From positions 1 to 28,960 of the forward strand of contig JASHPP010000164.1 in the NCBI GenBank assembly GCA_030038035.1: a DNA stretch of 28,960 nucleotides. The letters run 5' to 3'. The notes under the pieces were generated by a model. The model did not search any database, was not told where the DNA came from, and saw only the letters and a program-made list of their open reading frames with translations. Both the position numbers and the translations under genes were made by a program. This DNA is from Trebonia sp. (GTDB taxonomy: Bacteria; Actinomycetota; Actinomycetes; Streptosporangiales; Streptosporangiaceae). This document shows, piece by piece, positions 15,478 to 26,179 of this stretch (the first letter of the stretch is position 1; the number at the start of each line of letters is the position of its first letter).

Positions 15478-16815
15478 TTACATTTGCTCGGCGGCCTCAG
15501 CAGCACCGGCCCCGGCGCGCTCGCTGACCGCGTGCGTGACAGCACGCTGGTGCCAGAACCCCGGCAGCAGCCGCGCCACCGCCAGCGCCCCGGCGATGCA
15601 GGCCAGCCCGCCGGACACGATCGCGAACGTGTCCCCGAACACCGTCGCCACCGCCCCCGCCTCCAGGTCCCCGAGCCGCGGGCCACCCGCGACCACGGCC
15701 ATCTGCACGCCCATCAGCCGGCCGCGCAGCGAGTCGGGCCCGGCGAACTGGATGATCGTGTTGCGGAACACCGCCGAGATCACGTCCGCCCAGCCGGCCA
15801 CGGCCAGCAACGCGAGCGCGAAAGGCAGGAACCGCACCAGGCCGAACCCGGTGATCGCCAGCCCCCAGATGATGACCGCGACGACCACGGCCAGCCCCTG
15901 CCGGCGGATCCGGACGACCCAGCCGCTGCTCAGCGCGCCGAGCAGCGCGCCGCACCCAGGCGCCGCGTACAGCAGGCCGACCGTGGTGGCCCCGCCGCCG
16001 AACACCGTCGCCGCCAGCGCGGGGAACAGCGCCCGCGGCAGGCCGAACACCATCGCGTTCAAGTCGATCAGGTACGCGCCCTGCACCTGCTGGGATCGCC
16101 GGATGAACCGCAGCCCCTCGACCGTCGAGCGCCAGCCCGGCCGGGCCGGCGCCACAGCCGCCCCCGCCGCCGCGCCCGCACCCGCCACCGCGAGCGGAGG
16201 CGGCTGCGGCGCGATCACGAACACGGCCATAAGCGCCACCAGGAACGTGGCCACGTCCAGCCAGTAGACGACGCGCACGCCCGCCCCGGCCAGCAGCAAC
16301 CCGGCCACGGCCGGCCCCACGATCGCGCCGGTCTGGAACAGCGCCTGGAACATCGCGTTCGCGGCCGGCACGGACGACAGCCCGAGCATGCCGGGGATCA
16401 TCGCGTTGCGCGCCGAGCTGTCCATCCCGCTCAGCGCCGCGGTCACCGCGGGGAACAGGAACAGCGGCCACAGCGTCGGCCCGAAGTCGGCGTTCAGCGC
16501 CAGCCCGGCACTCGAGGCGGCGCCAAGCGCCTCGACGACGAGCAGCAGCCGCCGCCGGTCGACGGCATCGGCGAGCGACCCGCCAAGCAGCGACCCGAAG
16601 ATCAGCGGCAGCAGCTGGGTCAGCGAGACAAGCCCCACGTACAGCGACGAATGGGTGATCGCGTACACCTGGAACGGCACCGACACCGCGGTCAGCTGGC
16701 TGCCGAGCGTTGAGACCCCAAGCCCGCCGGTCAGCGCCCGGAAATCCCTGGAGCGCCGCAGCGGAGACAGGTCGATGAGGTGCCCAGACAGCCACCGGGG
16801 GACGAGCCGGCTCAT
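15478..16815 (-). CDS. MFS transporter (EntS-like MFS_3 family exporter)
   Basis: A 445-residue 12-helix major facilitator protein. It shows FRALTGGLGVSTLGSQLTAV at the first helix, the loop GSLADAVDRRRLL (motif A position), MDSSARNAMIPGM, and DSLRGRLMGVQMA in the second half, all typical of the MFS_3 drug/siderophore exporter group. It probably expels a small organic molecule by proton antiport. ATG at 16815 is chosen by alignment to that group's start; no clear ribosome site is seen and translation may be leaderless. The open frame continues upstream to 18372, but that part is antisense to two plus-strand genes. It is divergent from the AlkZ-related gene, with the third 31-bp-repeat relative between them, and convergent with nat. 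The substrate is unknown. Confidence 0.88.
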   Translation of the reverse strand: MSRLVPRWLSGHLIDLSPLRRSRDFRALTGGLGVSTLGSQLTAVSVPFQVYAITHSSLYVGLVSLTQLLPLIFGSLLGGSLADAVDRRRLLLVVEALGAASSAGLALNADFGPTLWPLFLFPAVTAALSGMDSSARNAMIPGMLGLSSVPAANAMFQALFQTGAIVGPAVAGLLLAGAGVRVVYWLDVATFLVALMAVFVIAPQPPPLAVAGAGAAAGAAVAPARPGWRSTVEGLRFIRRSQQVQGAYLIDLNAMVFGLPRALFPALAATVFGGGATTVGLLYAAPGCGALLGALSSGWVVRIRRQGLAVVVAVIIWGLAITGFGLVRFLPFALALLAVAGWADVISAVFRNTIIQFAGPDSLRGRLMGVQMAVVAGGPRLGDLEAGAVATVFGDTFAIVSGGLACIAGALAVARLLPGFWHQRAVTHAVSERAGAGAAEAAEQM

Positions 16816-16861
16816 CCGCGCGCCAAGTGAGCTGTCATTTGCTAGAGAATAACTAAGAATT

Positions 16862-16893
16862 TTCCCGAACGAACGGTGGCGCCTGCCCCAGCC
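16862..16893 (+). repeat. Diverged third copy of the 31-bp repeat
   Basis: TTCCCGAACGA is shared with copies 1 and 2, then about 16 of 20 bases match with one inserted base, ending CCCCAGCC as they do. Same orientation. It lies in the 115-bp gap between the MFS start and the AlkZ-related gene. Its presence shows the repeat is not exclusive to the NACHT cassette. Confidence 0.7.
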
Positions 16894-16930
16894 GACAGCC
16901 CCAGCGGGCGTGAGGGGCGATGATGGCGTC

Positions 16931-17716
16931 ATGGAGTCGCTCGCTGAGCTTCTTGAGCGCCGGGCGTTCGAATGCCGGCTGACGCCCGACCGGGCGCTGG
17001 CGTCGCTGGACGAGGCCGGCGCGTTCCTGGCCGACCGCGGCCTGCTGACCCGCACGCCCGACTCGGCGCTGCCCAGCCTGTACGAAGCGTGCCACGAGGA
17101 GCCGTACCGGCCCGGCAGCCCTGGCTTCGCCACGTGGCCCGCCACCAAGTGGCCGTGGTTCGGCGAGCTCACCGCCCGCGGGTACCTGTGCGTCGCCGTC
17201 CACCGTGGCAAGAACCTGCTGGTCAGCGCCCAGACCGCGGACCTCCTCGACCCGATCTGCCGCGCCGAGATCGACCGCATGCGAGCCGCTGACCCGCGCT
17301 GGCGCCGCCTGCTCGACCACCTCGCGAGGACAGGCCCGTCGAACACCGAGGACCTGCGCACCGAACTCGGGCTCAAACGGCAGGAGCTCAAGGCGCTCCG
17401 CTCGCCGCTTGAGCGGTGCGGTGCGCTCGTGGCCCGGTGGGGGGAGGCGACGGGCGAGGAGGGCCACATGCAGTCAACCGAGCTTTCCCGCTGGGACCAG
17501 GCCCACCCCGGCGGTCCCGGCGGTCCCGGCGGCGCCGACCCCGCCGCGGCGCTGGCCGACCTGGTCGTCGCCGCGGTCAAGGCAGCGGTCGTCGTCCCCG
17601 AGCCCGAGCTGCGCCGCTGGTTCTCCTGGCCGTGGTACTGGGCGGACACCCAGACCGACGACCTCGTCCGGGCCGGCCGGCTGCGCCGGGCCGGCGGGCG
17701 TGTCACCGCGTGCTGA
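16931..17716 (+). CDS. AlkZ-related winged-helix protein
   Basis: A 261-residue protein that I relate to the short AlkZ-related group (winged-helix DNA-binding proteins resembling the interstrand-crosslink glycosylase AlkZ/YcaQ). Seen features are LADRGLLTRTPDSALPSLYE, FATWPATKWPWFGELTARGY, and a winged-helix-like segment at about 125-165 (LLDHLARTGPSNTEDLRTEL). A Gly/Pro-rich loop (PGGPGGPGG) at about 195-202 precedes a C-terminal segment with LRRWFSWPWYWADTQ. AlkZ enzymes are about 380-400 residues with a QxQ-type catalytic motif; this protein is shorter and the motif is not evident, so glycosylase activity is doubtful. ATG 16931 is preferred over GTG 16910; a GAGGGG ribosome-like site lies 13 bases upstream, which is not ideal. 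Confidence 0.65.
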   Translation: MESLAELLERRAFECRLTPDRALASLDEAGAFLADRGLLTRTPDSALPSLYEACHEEPYRPGSPGFATWPATKWPWFGELTARGYLCVAVHRGKNLLVSAQTADLLDPICRAEIDRMRAADPRWRRLLDHLARTGPSNTEDLRTELGLKRQELKALRSPLERCGALVARWGEATGEEGHMQSTELSRWDQAHPGGPGGPGGADPAAALADLVVAAVKAAVVVPEPELRRWFSWPWYWADTQTDDLVRAGRLRRAGGRVTAC

Positions 17717-17744
17717 CGCGGAACACGGCAGGCCGCGTATACGT

Positions 17745-17764
17745 TAGTTGGTACATAGCAACTA
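17745..17764. promoter_or_regulatory. Inverted repeat at the MarR gene start (autoregulatory operator candidate)
   Basis: TAGTTG (17745-17750), 8 bases, CAACTA (17759-17764): a perfect 6-8-6 inverted repeat of 20 bp, the size and shape of MarR-family operators. It overlaps a possible -10 (TACGTT, 17740-17745) and lies 15 bases before the chosen MarR start, in an AT-richer pocket of otherwise GC-rich DNA. Confidence 0.72.
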
Positions 17765-17778
17765 TGTGGATGGTAACG

Positions 17779-18255
17779 ATGGCTCTCGCGGACACCACGC
17801 CCGAGGCAGCGCCGGATGCCACGCCGGACCTGCCGGGCCGTCTCGGCGTGGCGGTGCAGATGCTCGCCCACGCGGGGAAGCTCGGCGGGCGCGGCGACCT
17901 GACCCCCACCCGGCTGACCACGCTGGCGGTCTTGTCCGCGGCCGGACCCATGCGGATGGGCGGCCTGGCGCACCGGCTGGGCGTGCAGGTCTCCACGATG
18001 TCCCGGATCGTGGACATCATGGTGGCGTCCGGCTGGGTCGAGCGCCGGCCGGACGAGGCCGACCACCGGGCTTGCGTGATCGCGATCACCGGGGACGGGG
18101 GCGCGCTGATCGACAAGGTCCGCCAGGACAACGCCACCCGGCTCGCCGACTGCGTCGCGCGGCTGGCGCCGGCGGACCTCGCCGTGCTCGAGGCCGCGCT
18201 GCCCATCCTGGAAAAGCTCGCGCAGCAGGCGGCCTGCAAACCGGCTATCTTCTAG
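17779..18255 (+). CDS. MarR-family transcriptional regulator
   Basis: A protein of about 158 residues with a MarR winged helix: TRLTTLAVLSAAGPMRMGGL, the recognition helix region VQVSTMSRIVDIMVASGWVE and the wing RRPDEADHRACVIAITGDG. MarR proteins bind palindromic DNA as dimers and often release it on binding phenolic or aromatic ligands. Three in-frame ATGs (17764, 17770, 17779) are possible; 17779 is chosen because the first overlaps the inverted repeat. Only 21 bp separate its stop from the PABA-synthase start, so the two are very likely one operon, and the operator just upstream implies the regulator controls itself and the synthase. It could also affect the divergent-upstream MFS gene. 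Confidence 0.9.
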   Translation: MALADTTPEAAPDATPDLPGRLGVAVQMLAHAGKLGGRGDLTPTRLTTLAVLSAAGPMRMGGLAHRLGVQVSTMSRIVDIMVASGWVERRPDEADHRACVIAITGDGGALIDKVRQDNATRLADCVARLAPADLAVLEAALPILEKLAQQAACKPAIF

Positions 18256-18276
18256 ACATGTCGGCCGGAAGCAGCA

Positions 18277-21026
<2,750 letters not shown>

Positions 21027-21030
<4 letters not shown>

Positions 21031-21941
21031 TGCGGGTCCCGCCCGGCCGGGCCGGCCAGCGCCAGCCGGGCGGCGCTCACGTCCTCCCGGCCGTGGCCGG
21101 CGTCCACGGCCGCGTGCCACTGCCTGGACAGGGCGCTGAGCAGCGGCAGCGTCTCGCCGTCGCCGCGCGCGGCGGCGAGCGCGAGGTCCACGTCCTTCAG
21201 CGCCCACTGCAGCGGGAACTCGGGCGCGTAGTCGCCGCTGGCCATCTTGTGCAGCTTGGCGTCGGCGATCGGCGCGTCGAGCGGTCCGCCCTCGATGGCA
21301 GCGGCCAGCTCCTTATCGTCGATGCCCAGCCGGCCGGCCAGTGCCAGCGCCTCGGCGACACCCTCGATGAGGGTAGACATGTAGGCGTTGACGACCAGCT
21401 TCATCCTGCTGCCCTGACCGGCTTCACCAAGCCACACGGTCTTGCGGCCGATGGCCGCGAAAACCGGGCGCAGCGGCGGCCCGGCCGCGGCGGGACCGGA
21501 CGCCAGGATGAGCAGCTGGCCGGACTCGGCCGGCCCTTTGCTGCCCGACACCGGCGCGTCAACGAACAGCACGTCGGGCCGGGAACGGCCAAGCCTGCCC
21601 CCGATCTCGGCCGTCGCGGCCACGCCGATCGTGCCCATCTGCGCCCACACGGCGCCCGGCGCGAACGCCTCGGCGACACCGCCCCCGAACACGACCGATT
21701 CCGTGATGTCGCCCGTCGGCACGATCGTGATCACCACCTGGGCGTCACGGACCGCGTCGGCGGGCGCCGCGGCCACGATGACACCGCTGTCGGCCAGCGG
21801 CGCGCTCGCCGCCGCCGACCGGTCCCACGCCCGGGTGCGCAGACCGGCGGCGGCCAGGTTGCGCGCCATCGCCGAGCCCATGATCCCGGTTCCGAGCACC
21901 GCGACCCCCGTGCCGTCGCCCCCGGCGTTCCCCTGTGTCAT
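21027..21941 (-). CDS. 3-hydroxyisobutyrate dehydrogenase-like NAD(P)-dependent oxidoreductase
   Basis: A 304-residue beta-hydroxyacid dehydrogenase family protein. The N-terminal Rossmann motif is VAVLGTGIMGSAMARNL (13-29), and WDRS after strand 2 leans toward NADP. The substrate motif is FVDAPVSGSKGPAESG (127-141), and the catalytic Lys lies in GSRMKLVVNAYM (K181). Members oxidise hydroxyisobutyrate, tartronate semialdehyde or glyoxylate-type substrates; some are imine reductases. ATG 21941 is chosen because GGAG lies 6 bases upstream; GTG 21953 would sit on top of the ribosome site. It is convergent with the PABA synthase (4-base overlap) and divergent from the riboswitch-controlled permease. 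The natural substrate is unknown. Confidence 0.87.
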
Positions 21942-22023
21942 CGGCGTCTCCACTTCCTGACCCGGCCTGCCCCCAGAGCCGGTTCTACCCGCTGCGGCCC
22001 GCGTGAGACCCCGCCACGGGCCC

Positions 22024-22049
22024 GGGGCGCCCCGGGCGCCCCGGGCGCC
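22024..22049. repeat. Tandem 9-bp palindromic GC repeat
   Basis: GGGCGCCCC repeats head to tail at 22025-22033 and 22034-22042, with a partial unit to 22049. Each unit is itself a palindrome. It lies just upstream of the riboswitch promoter region between two divergent genes, so it is not in a normal terminator position. Confidence 0.7.
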
Positions 22050-22052
22050 TGG

Positions 22053-22058
22053 TAGATT
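22053..22058 (+). promoter_or_regulatory. Candidate -10 element for the TPP-riboswitch transcript
   Basis: TAGATT fits the TAnnnT actinobacterial -10 and would place transcription start near 22065, a few bases before the aptamer. No convincing -35 hexamer is seen; the GC palindrome occupies that position. Confidence 0.45.
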
Positions 22059-22071
22059 CGGGTAACTGCAT

Positions 22072-22163
22072 ACGCACGGGAGCTCGGGCTGACCGGGCTG
22101 AGAGGGTGACTTGCCGCGTCACCGACCGTCTGAACCTGTCCGGGTAATGCCGGCGTAGGGAGG
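22072..22163 (+). promoter_or_regulatory. Thiamine pyrophosphate (TPP) riboswitch, THI-box
   Basis: All conserved blocks are present in order: CGGGAGC near 22077, GCTGAGA (22097-22103), the stem GGGTGAC/GTCACC after it, CTGAACCTG (22130-22138), then GGTAATGCCGGCGTAGGGA (22143-22161). GGGAGG at 22158-22163 is both the end of the aptamer and the ribosome-binding site of the permease (5 bases before ATG 22169). Ligand binding would therefore hide the ribosome site directly and shut off translation when thiamine pyrophosphate is plentiful. No separate expression platform or terminator is needed. Confidence 0.95.
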
Positions 22164-22168
22164 CTGCC

Positions 22169-23536
22169 ATGGCAGCGACGACGTCCGCGACCGCCAGCGA
22201 CGACTTCGTCACCGTCCCCGGTGACCGCCATTCCGAGGTCGCGCGCACGCTGGCCGAGCCGGTGCCGCAGGCGCTGAGCCTGCTCGACCAGTTCGGGTTG
22301 TGGGGCAACCTTGGCGTGAGCCTGCTCGGCTTCACCGGCGCGATCTTCGTCCTGCAGCCGGGCGGCGCGGGAACCCCCGAGCTTTCCCTGGCCGCGGCGC
22401 TGACCGCGGTCGTGGCGGGCACCGTGCTCGGCACGGCGGCGCTGGCGCTGGCCGGCCTGCCCGGCGCGCAGACCGGCGCGCCGGCCATGGTGCTGCTGCG
22501 CGGGCTGTTCGGCGCCAGGCTGTCCTACCTGCCCACGGTGTGCAACATCGTGCAGTGCCTCGGCTGGGGCGTCTTCGAACTGGTGACGATCGCGACGGCC
22601 GCGCACACCGTGGCGCCCGCCCTGCCGAAGTGGGGATACGTCCTGATCGCCGGGGCGGCCACAGGGCTGCTGACCATCCGGCCGCTTGGCGCCATCCGGG
22701 TGCTGCGCCGGTACGCGACCACCGCCGTGCTCATCGTCTTGTGCTACCTGTTCGTGCAGCTCATGCGGCACCCGCTGGCCGCGTTCACGGCGGGGACCTG
22801 GTCCGGTTACTGGCCCGCCATGGACACGGTGGTCGCCGTCGCCGTGTCTTTCGCGCCGCTGGTCGCCGACTACACCAGGCACTCCCGCAGCCCGCGCGCC
22901 GCGTTCGCCGGCACGCTCGCGGGTTACAGCATCACCCAGACGCTCTGCTACGTCATCGGCCTGCTCGCGCTTGTCACGGTCGCCCGCAACCCGGCCGACA
23001 TCTACGGCGCGTTCATCGCGCTGCCGCTCGGCTCGCTCGCCTTCGCCGTTCTCGCCGCCAGGGAGCTGGACCAGTCGTTCGCGAACGTCTACTCCACCGC
23101 GGTCTCGACGCAGAACCTGCGCCCGCTGTGGGACCGGCGGGTCCTGGCCGCCGTGATCGCCGCGCTGACCACCGCGGGCGCGCTGTGGCTCAACATCGCC
23201 GACTATGAGAACTTCCTCGACTTGATCGGCTCGGTGTTCGTGCCGATGACGGCGGTCCTCATCGCGGACTATTTCGTGGTCTCCGCCAGCTGGGATCTTT
23301 CTGCGACCGCCCGCTCGCGCTGGCCGATGTTGCTGCCCTGGGCCGCGGGCTTCGTCACCTACCAGCTCATCAACCCGGGGTACGTGTCGTGGTGGGTGTC
23401 GGCGTGGACGTCGGTTGGGCACGCCATCGGCTTTACCCCGGCGAGCTGGATGTCGGCGTCGATCCTGTCCTTCTGCGTGGCCGGCGTGCTCACGCTGCTG
23501 ACCGGGGCGCTGACCCGGCTGGCGCGCGGACGCTAG
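22169..23536 (+). CDS. cytX: CytX-type hydroxymethylpyrimidine/thiamine-precursor permease (NCS1 family)
   Basis: A 455-residue integral membrane protein with about 12 helices. LLDQFGLWGNLGVSLLGFTG and QTGAPAMVLLRGLFGARLSY are NCS1 signatures, and WLNIADYENFLDLIGSVFVP lies in the later helices. The TPP riboswitch overlapping its ribosome site identifies its pathway. In bacteria, NCS1 permeases under THI-boxes are CytX-type and are assigned to uptake of the thiamine pyrimidine precursor HMP. It is clearly distinct from the other NCS1 permease in this window (2306-3787), which has no riboswitch. It is a single-gene unit: a 113-bp gap and then decayed genes follow. Confidence 0.92.
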   Translation: MAATTSATASDDFVTVPGDRHSEVARTLAEPVPQALSLLDQFGLWGNLGVSLLGFTGAIFVLQPGGAGTPELSLAAALTAVVAGTVLGTAALALAGLPGAQTGAPAMVLLRGLFGARLSYLPTVCNIVQCLGWGVFELVTIATAAHTVAPALPKWGYVLIAGAATGLLTIRPLGAIRVLRRYATTAVLIVLCYLFVQLMRHPLAAFTAGTWSGYWPAMDTVVAVAVSFAPLVADYTRHSRSPRAAFAGTLAGYSITQTLCYVIGLLALVTVARNPADIYGAFIALPLGSLAFAVLAARELDQSFANVYSTAVSTQNLRPLWDRRVLAAVIAALTTAGALWLNIADYENFLDLIGSVFVPMTAVLIADYFVVSASWDLSATARSRWPMLLPWAAGFVTYQLINPGYVSWWVSAWTSVGHAIGFTPASWMSASILSFCVAGVLTLLTGALTRLARGR

Positions 23537-23649
23537 CACACGGGTCCGCGTGTACCGGCAGGCGGCCGAGGGAAGCATCGTAACTGCGGCCCCGCGCATC
23601 CGGGGGGAGCCACCGGGCGGCAGCAAGCCGGCTGGGTACCGGAGACCGC

Positions 23650-23805
23650 ATGATGTCTCGTTCGTTCACAGAGGGCATAACAGAGGGCATACAAGCCTCG
23701 GACACGCGCCGCGGCTATGTGCTGACCGCCGGCATCTTGTTGATCATCATGCTGGGCGGCACGCTGCCGCGGCGGTCTCGAACGCCGGCGCGCTCGGCAT
23801 CGTGA
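23650..23805 (+). pseudogene. Truncated MFS transporter N-terminus (51 codons)
   Basis: ATG 23650 is preceded by GGAG at 5 bases. The frame reads to TRRGYVLTAGILLIIMLGG and TLP, a typical first helix of an MFS transporter, then changes abruptly to PRRSRTPARSAS and a stop at 23805. The following sequence matches nitronate monooxygenase in another frame, so the transporter gene was cut after about 39 codons by a deletion or rearrangement. A 12-bp tandem duplication lies in the 5' part. Confidence 0.7.
23668..23691 (+). repeat. Exact 12-bp tandem duplication in the MFS fragment
   Basis: ACAGAGGGCATA occurs twice in a row (23668-23679, 23680-23691), encoding TEGI twice. A likely replication-slippage product within the decayed gene. 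Confidence 0.85.
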
Positions 23806-24512
23806 CGCTGACGTGGTCCGAAGACGTCGGGGGCCTCGTCCGTGCGACGGCGGCGCTCACCGCGCGGCCGTTTGGCGGCAACCTCATCCTGACCGAGGAC
23901 CGGCATGATCGCCTTGACCAGGCTCTTGCGGCCGGCCTGCGGGTCGTGTCGTTCATGTGGGGCGATTCAAGCGGCTACGTCAAGCATGTGCACGAGGCCG
24001 GGGGGATTGTCATGCACACGGTCGGCAGCGCCGAGGAGGCGCGGCGAGTCGTCGCCTCCGGCGTGGACGTGGTCGTCGCGCAGGGCTGGGAGGCCGGCGG
24101 GCACGTGTGGGGTGGCGTCGCGACACTGCCGTTGGTGCCCGCCGTGGTGGATGCGGTGGCACCGGTGCCGGTGATCGCCGCCGGCGGCATCGGTGACGCC
24201 CGGGGAGTGGCGGCGGTGCTCGCGCTGGGCGCCCAGGCCGCGTGGCTGGGTACCCGGTTCCTGCTTGCCCAGGAGATGCCAATCCACGACGACTACAGGC
24301 GCCGGCTGATAGCGGCGGCAGAAACCGACCCGCATTGGTACCCCGACCTGTACGAGGTCGGGTGGCCGGATGCTCCGCACCGCGCGCTCGGGAACTCAAC
24401 GGCCAGGGCGTGGGAGGCGGCGGGTCGGCCCCCGCCCGGGCGACGCGTCGCGCTCGCGAGCAGGTCACAGCCGGCGGCGGACATCGTGGCCGAGCTCACC
24501 GCCGGCCTGTAA
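23763..24512 (+). pseudogene. Nitronate monooxygenase lacking its N-terminus
   Basis: From about 23763 the frame gives AAAVSNAGALGIVTLTWSED, then GGNLIL, VSFMWGD, GGIVMHTVGSAEEA, VVVAQGWEAGGHVWG, VPVIAAGGIGDARG and GAQAAWLGTRFL, all characteristic of the FMN-dependent nitronate monooxygenase (2-nitropropane dioxygenase) barrel. The usual opening strand, with the PI.QAPMAG motif and about 25 residues before AAAVSNAG, is absent. Upstream codons in this frame are unrelated sequence, and the region belongs to the MFS fragment in another frame. GTG 23803 could still start a shortened protein, but it would lack a barrel strand and part of the FMN site. It overlaps the convergent pyruvate-oxidase remnant by 17 bases. 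Confidence 0.78.
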
Positions 24513-25979
24513 CCCGCCCCAGCCGCGGCCGTATGCGGGCACGGACGCCCCCGCGCTGCTGCCATTCGACCTCGAGTTCGCGCAGGTTCGTCTTGGTGAG
24601 CTCGAGGAGCTCTTCTCCTCCGCCGGACTGGATGGTCCTGGTCGCGAACAACGTGAAGCCCTTGAGCTGCCCGTAGGAGAGCTTGGGTGGCAGCGCGAGC
24701 TCCTGCCGGGCGGTCCGGACGTCCACGAGCGCCGGACCGTCGTGGGCGAAGGCGGCCCGCAGCGTGTCTTCCAGCTCGCCGGCCTTGTCGACCTTGGCGC
24801 CGAACAGCCCGCTGGCCCGCACGATCCCGGCGAAGTCGGGATTATCCAGGTCGGTGCCGTAGGTGACGATGCCGGCCGCCCTTATCTCCAGTTCCACGAA
24901 CGACAAGGCGCCGTTGTCGAACACGACGACCTTGACCGGAAGGCGCAGCTGGCGCAGCGTGATGAGCTCGCCGAGCAGCATCGCGAGGCCGCCGTCGCCG
25001 GACAGCGCGATGACCTGGCGCCCCGGGAAGGAGCTCTGGGCGCCGACGGCATGGGGCAGCGCATTGGCCATGGAGCCGTGGTTGAACGAGCCGATCAGGC
25101 GGCGGTCGCCGTTCATGTGCAGGTAGCGGGCGGCCCAGATGCACGGGGTGTCGACGTCGACGGTGAACACCGCGTCGCGGGCGGCGAGCTTGTCGAGCCG
25201 GGCGCGGGCCCGGCGGTAGTGCGCGGTCATCCGGTCCAGGTGCCCGGAGTCGGTCTTGACCGTCAGCATCGGCAGCAGCGCGTCCAGCGTGTCCATGACC
25301 GTGCCGACGAGCGCGACGGCCGCTACGTCATACGGGTTGTCATACTCGACGCCCGCGCACCCGGCCCCGGCCAGGACGGTCACCCGGCTGGCGGCATTGA
25401 GGACCTGTGCCGCGGCCGTCAGCGCCTGGTCGTCCGGCCGCATGACCGGCGACACCGCTCGCACCGCCGACGGCGCGGGGTGCTGCGGCGCGTCGGCAGG
25501 AACACCTCTCCGGGGACGACCACGACCGCGACGCCGTGGCGCTGCAGCGCCGCGGCCATCGCCATCTCCAGCAGCCGTGGCAGCTGGGCGGGAACGCTGA
25601 CCAGCTCGCAGTACACGCTGCACTCGCGGAACAGCTCGGCCGGATGGGTCTCCTGAAAGTGCTCCCCGCCGATCTCGGCCGCCGGGATGTGCGCCGCGAT
25701 CGCGAGCACGGGCACCCCGCTGCGGTTGGCGTCGAACAACCCGTTGCTCAGATGCAGGTTGCCCGGCCCGCAGCTGGCCGCGCACACCGCCAGCTCCCCG
25801 GTCAGCGCGGCGGCCGCGGCCGCCGCGAACCCCGCGGCCTCCTCGTGCCGCACATGCTGCCAGGCGATCGCGCCGTCCCGGCGCACGGCGTCGGTGAATC
25901 CGTTCAGCGAGTCGCCAGGGATCCCGTACACCCGCCGCACTCCAGACGCCATCAGTGCCGCCACCATCACGTCAGCCAC
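24496..25979 (-). pseudogene. Pyruvate oxidase/quinone-dehydrogenase-like TPP enzyme, frameshifted and internally deleted
   Basis: The N-terminal TPP domain is read from about 25979: [38 protein letters not shown], then [20 protein letters not shown]. Near 25497 a one-base loss shifts the frame; the correct sequence ([20 protein letters not shown]) continues in the next frame to the stop at 24496. The middle domain is eroded. AGAGCAG is followed at once by VEYDNPYDV (about 25351), and that at once by ALVGTVMDTLDALLP (about 25321), where intact homologues have about 25-30 and about 50-60 residues in between. The C-terminal TPP domain is well kept (GSFNHGSMANALPHAVGAQ, ALSGDGGLAMLLGEL). Intact homologues decarboxylate pyruvate to acetate with FAD and TPP. 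It cannot make a normal enzyme. GTG 25979 is a provisional start; no ribosome site is seen. Confidence 0.85.
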
Positions 25980-26179
25980 CGTGGCCGACGGCCGGATCCG
26001 GCGGAAAAAATCGTCCCCGCAGCGCGAGGCTCGCCGCAACCGCGGGACACCCTGGCCTGTGCCCTGGTATGCCGCCAGCCGCACCAGGGCAGCGGCCAGG
26101 GCGTGGCCCGGGCGCGACGGGCAGCCGCGCGACCGCAGCGTGGATGCGGGGAGGACGTCGAAACCGGAGGTGGCATCTG

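Noticed and set aside
15360..16713. Open frame starting MDKSPKTDAEM after nat
   Set aside because: No ribosome site, and almost all of it is antisense to the MFS gene, where it turns into Arg/Pro/Gln-rich sequence.
21938..23626. 562-codon minus-strand frame
   Set aside because: Antisense to the riboswitch and permease; low-complexity Arg/Gly/Gln composition.
23597..23649. GGGGGAGCCACCGGG segment resembling the opening of a c-di-AMP (ydaO-type) riboswitch
   Set aside because: The rest of the aptamer, including the conserved GTCAGCTAACCCGGTAGGC-like end, is absent; only a chance GC-rich likeness or a remnant remains.
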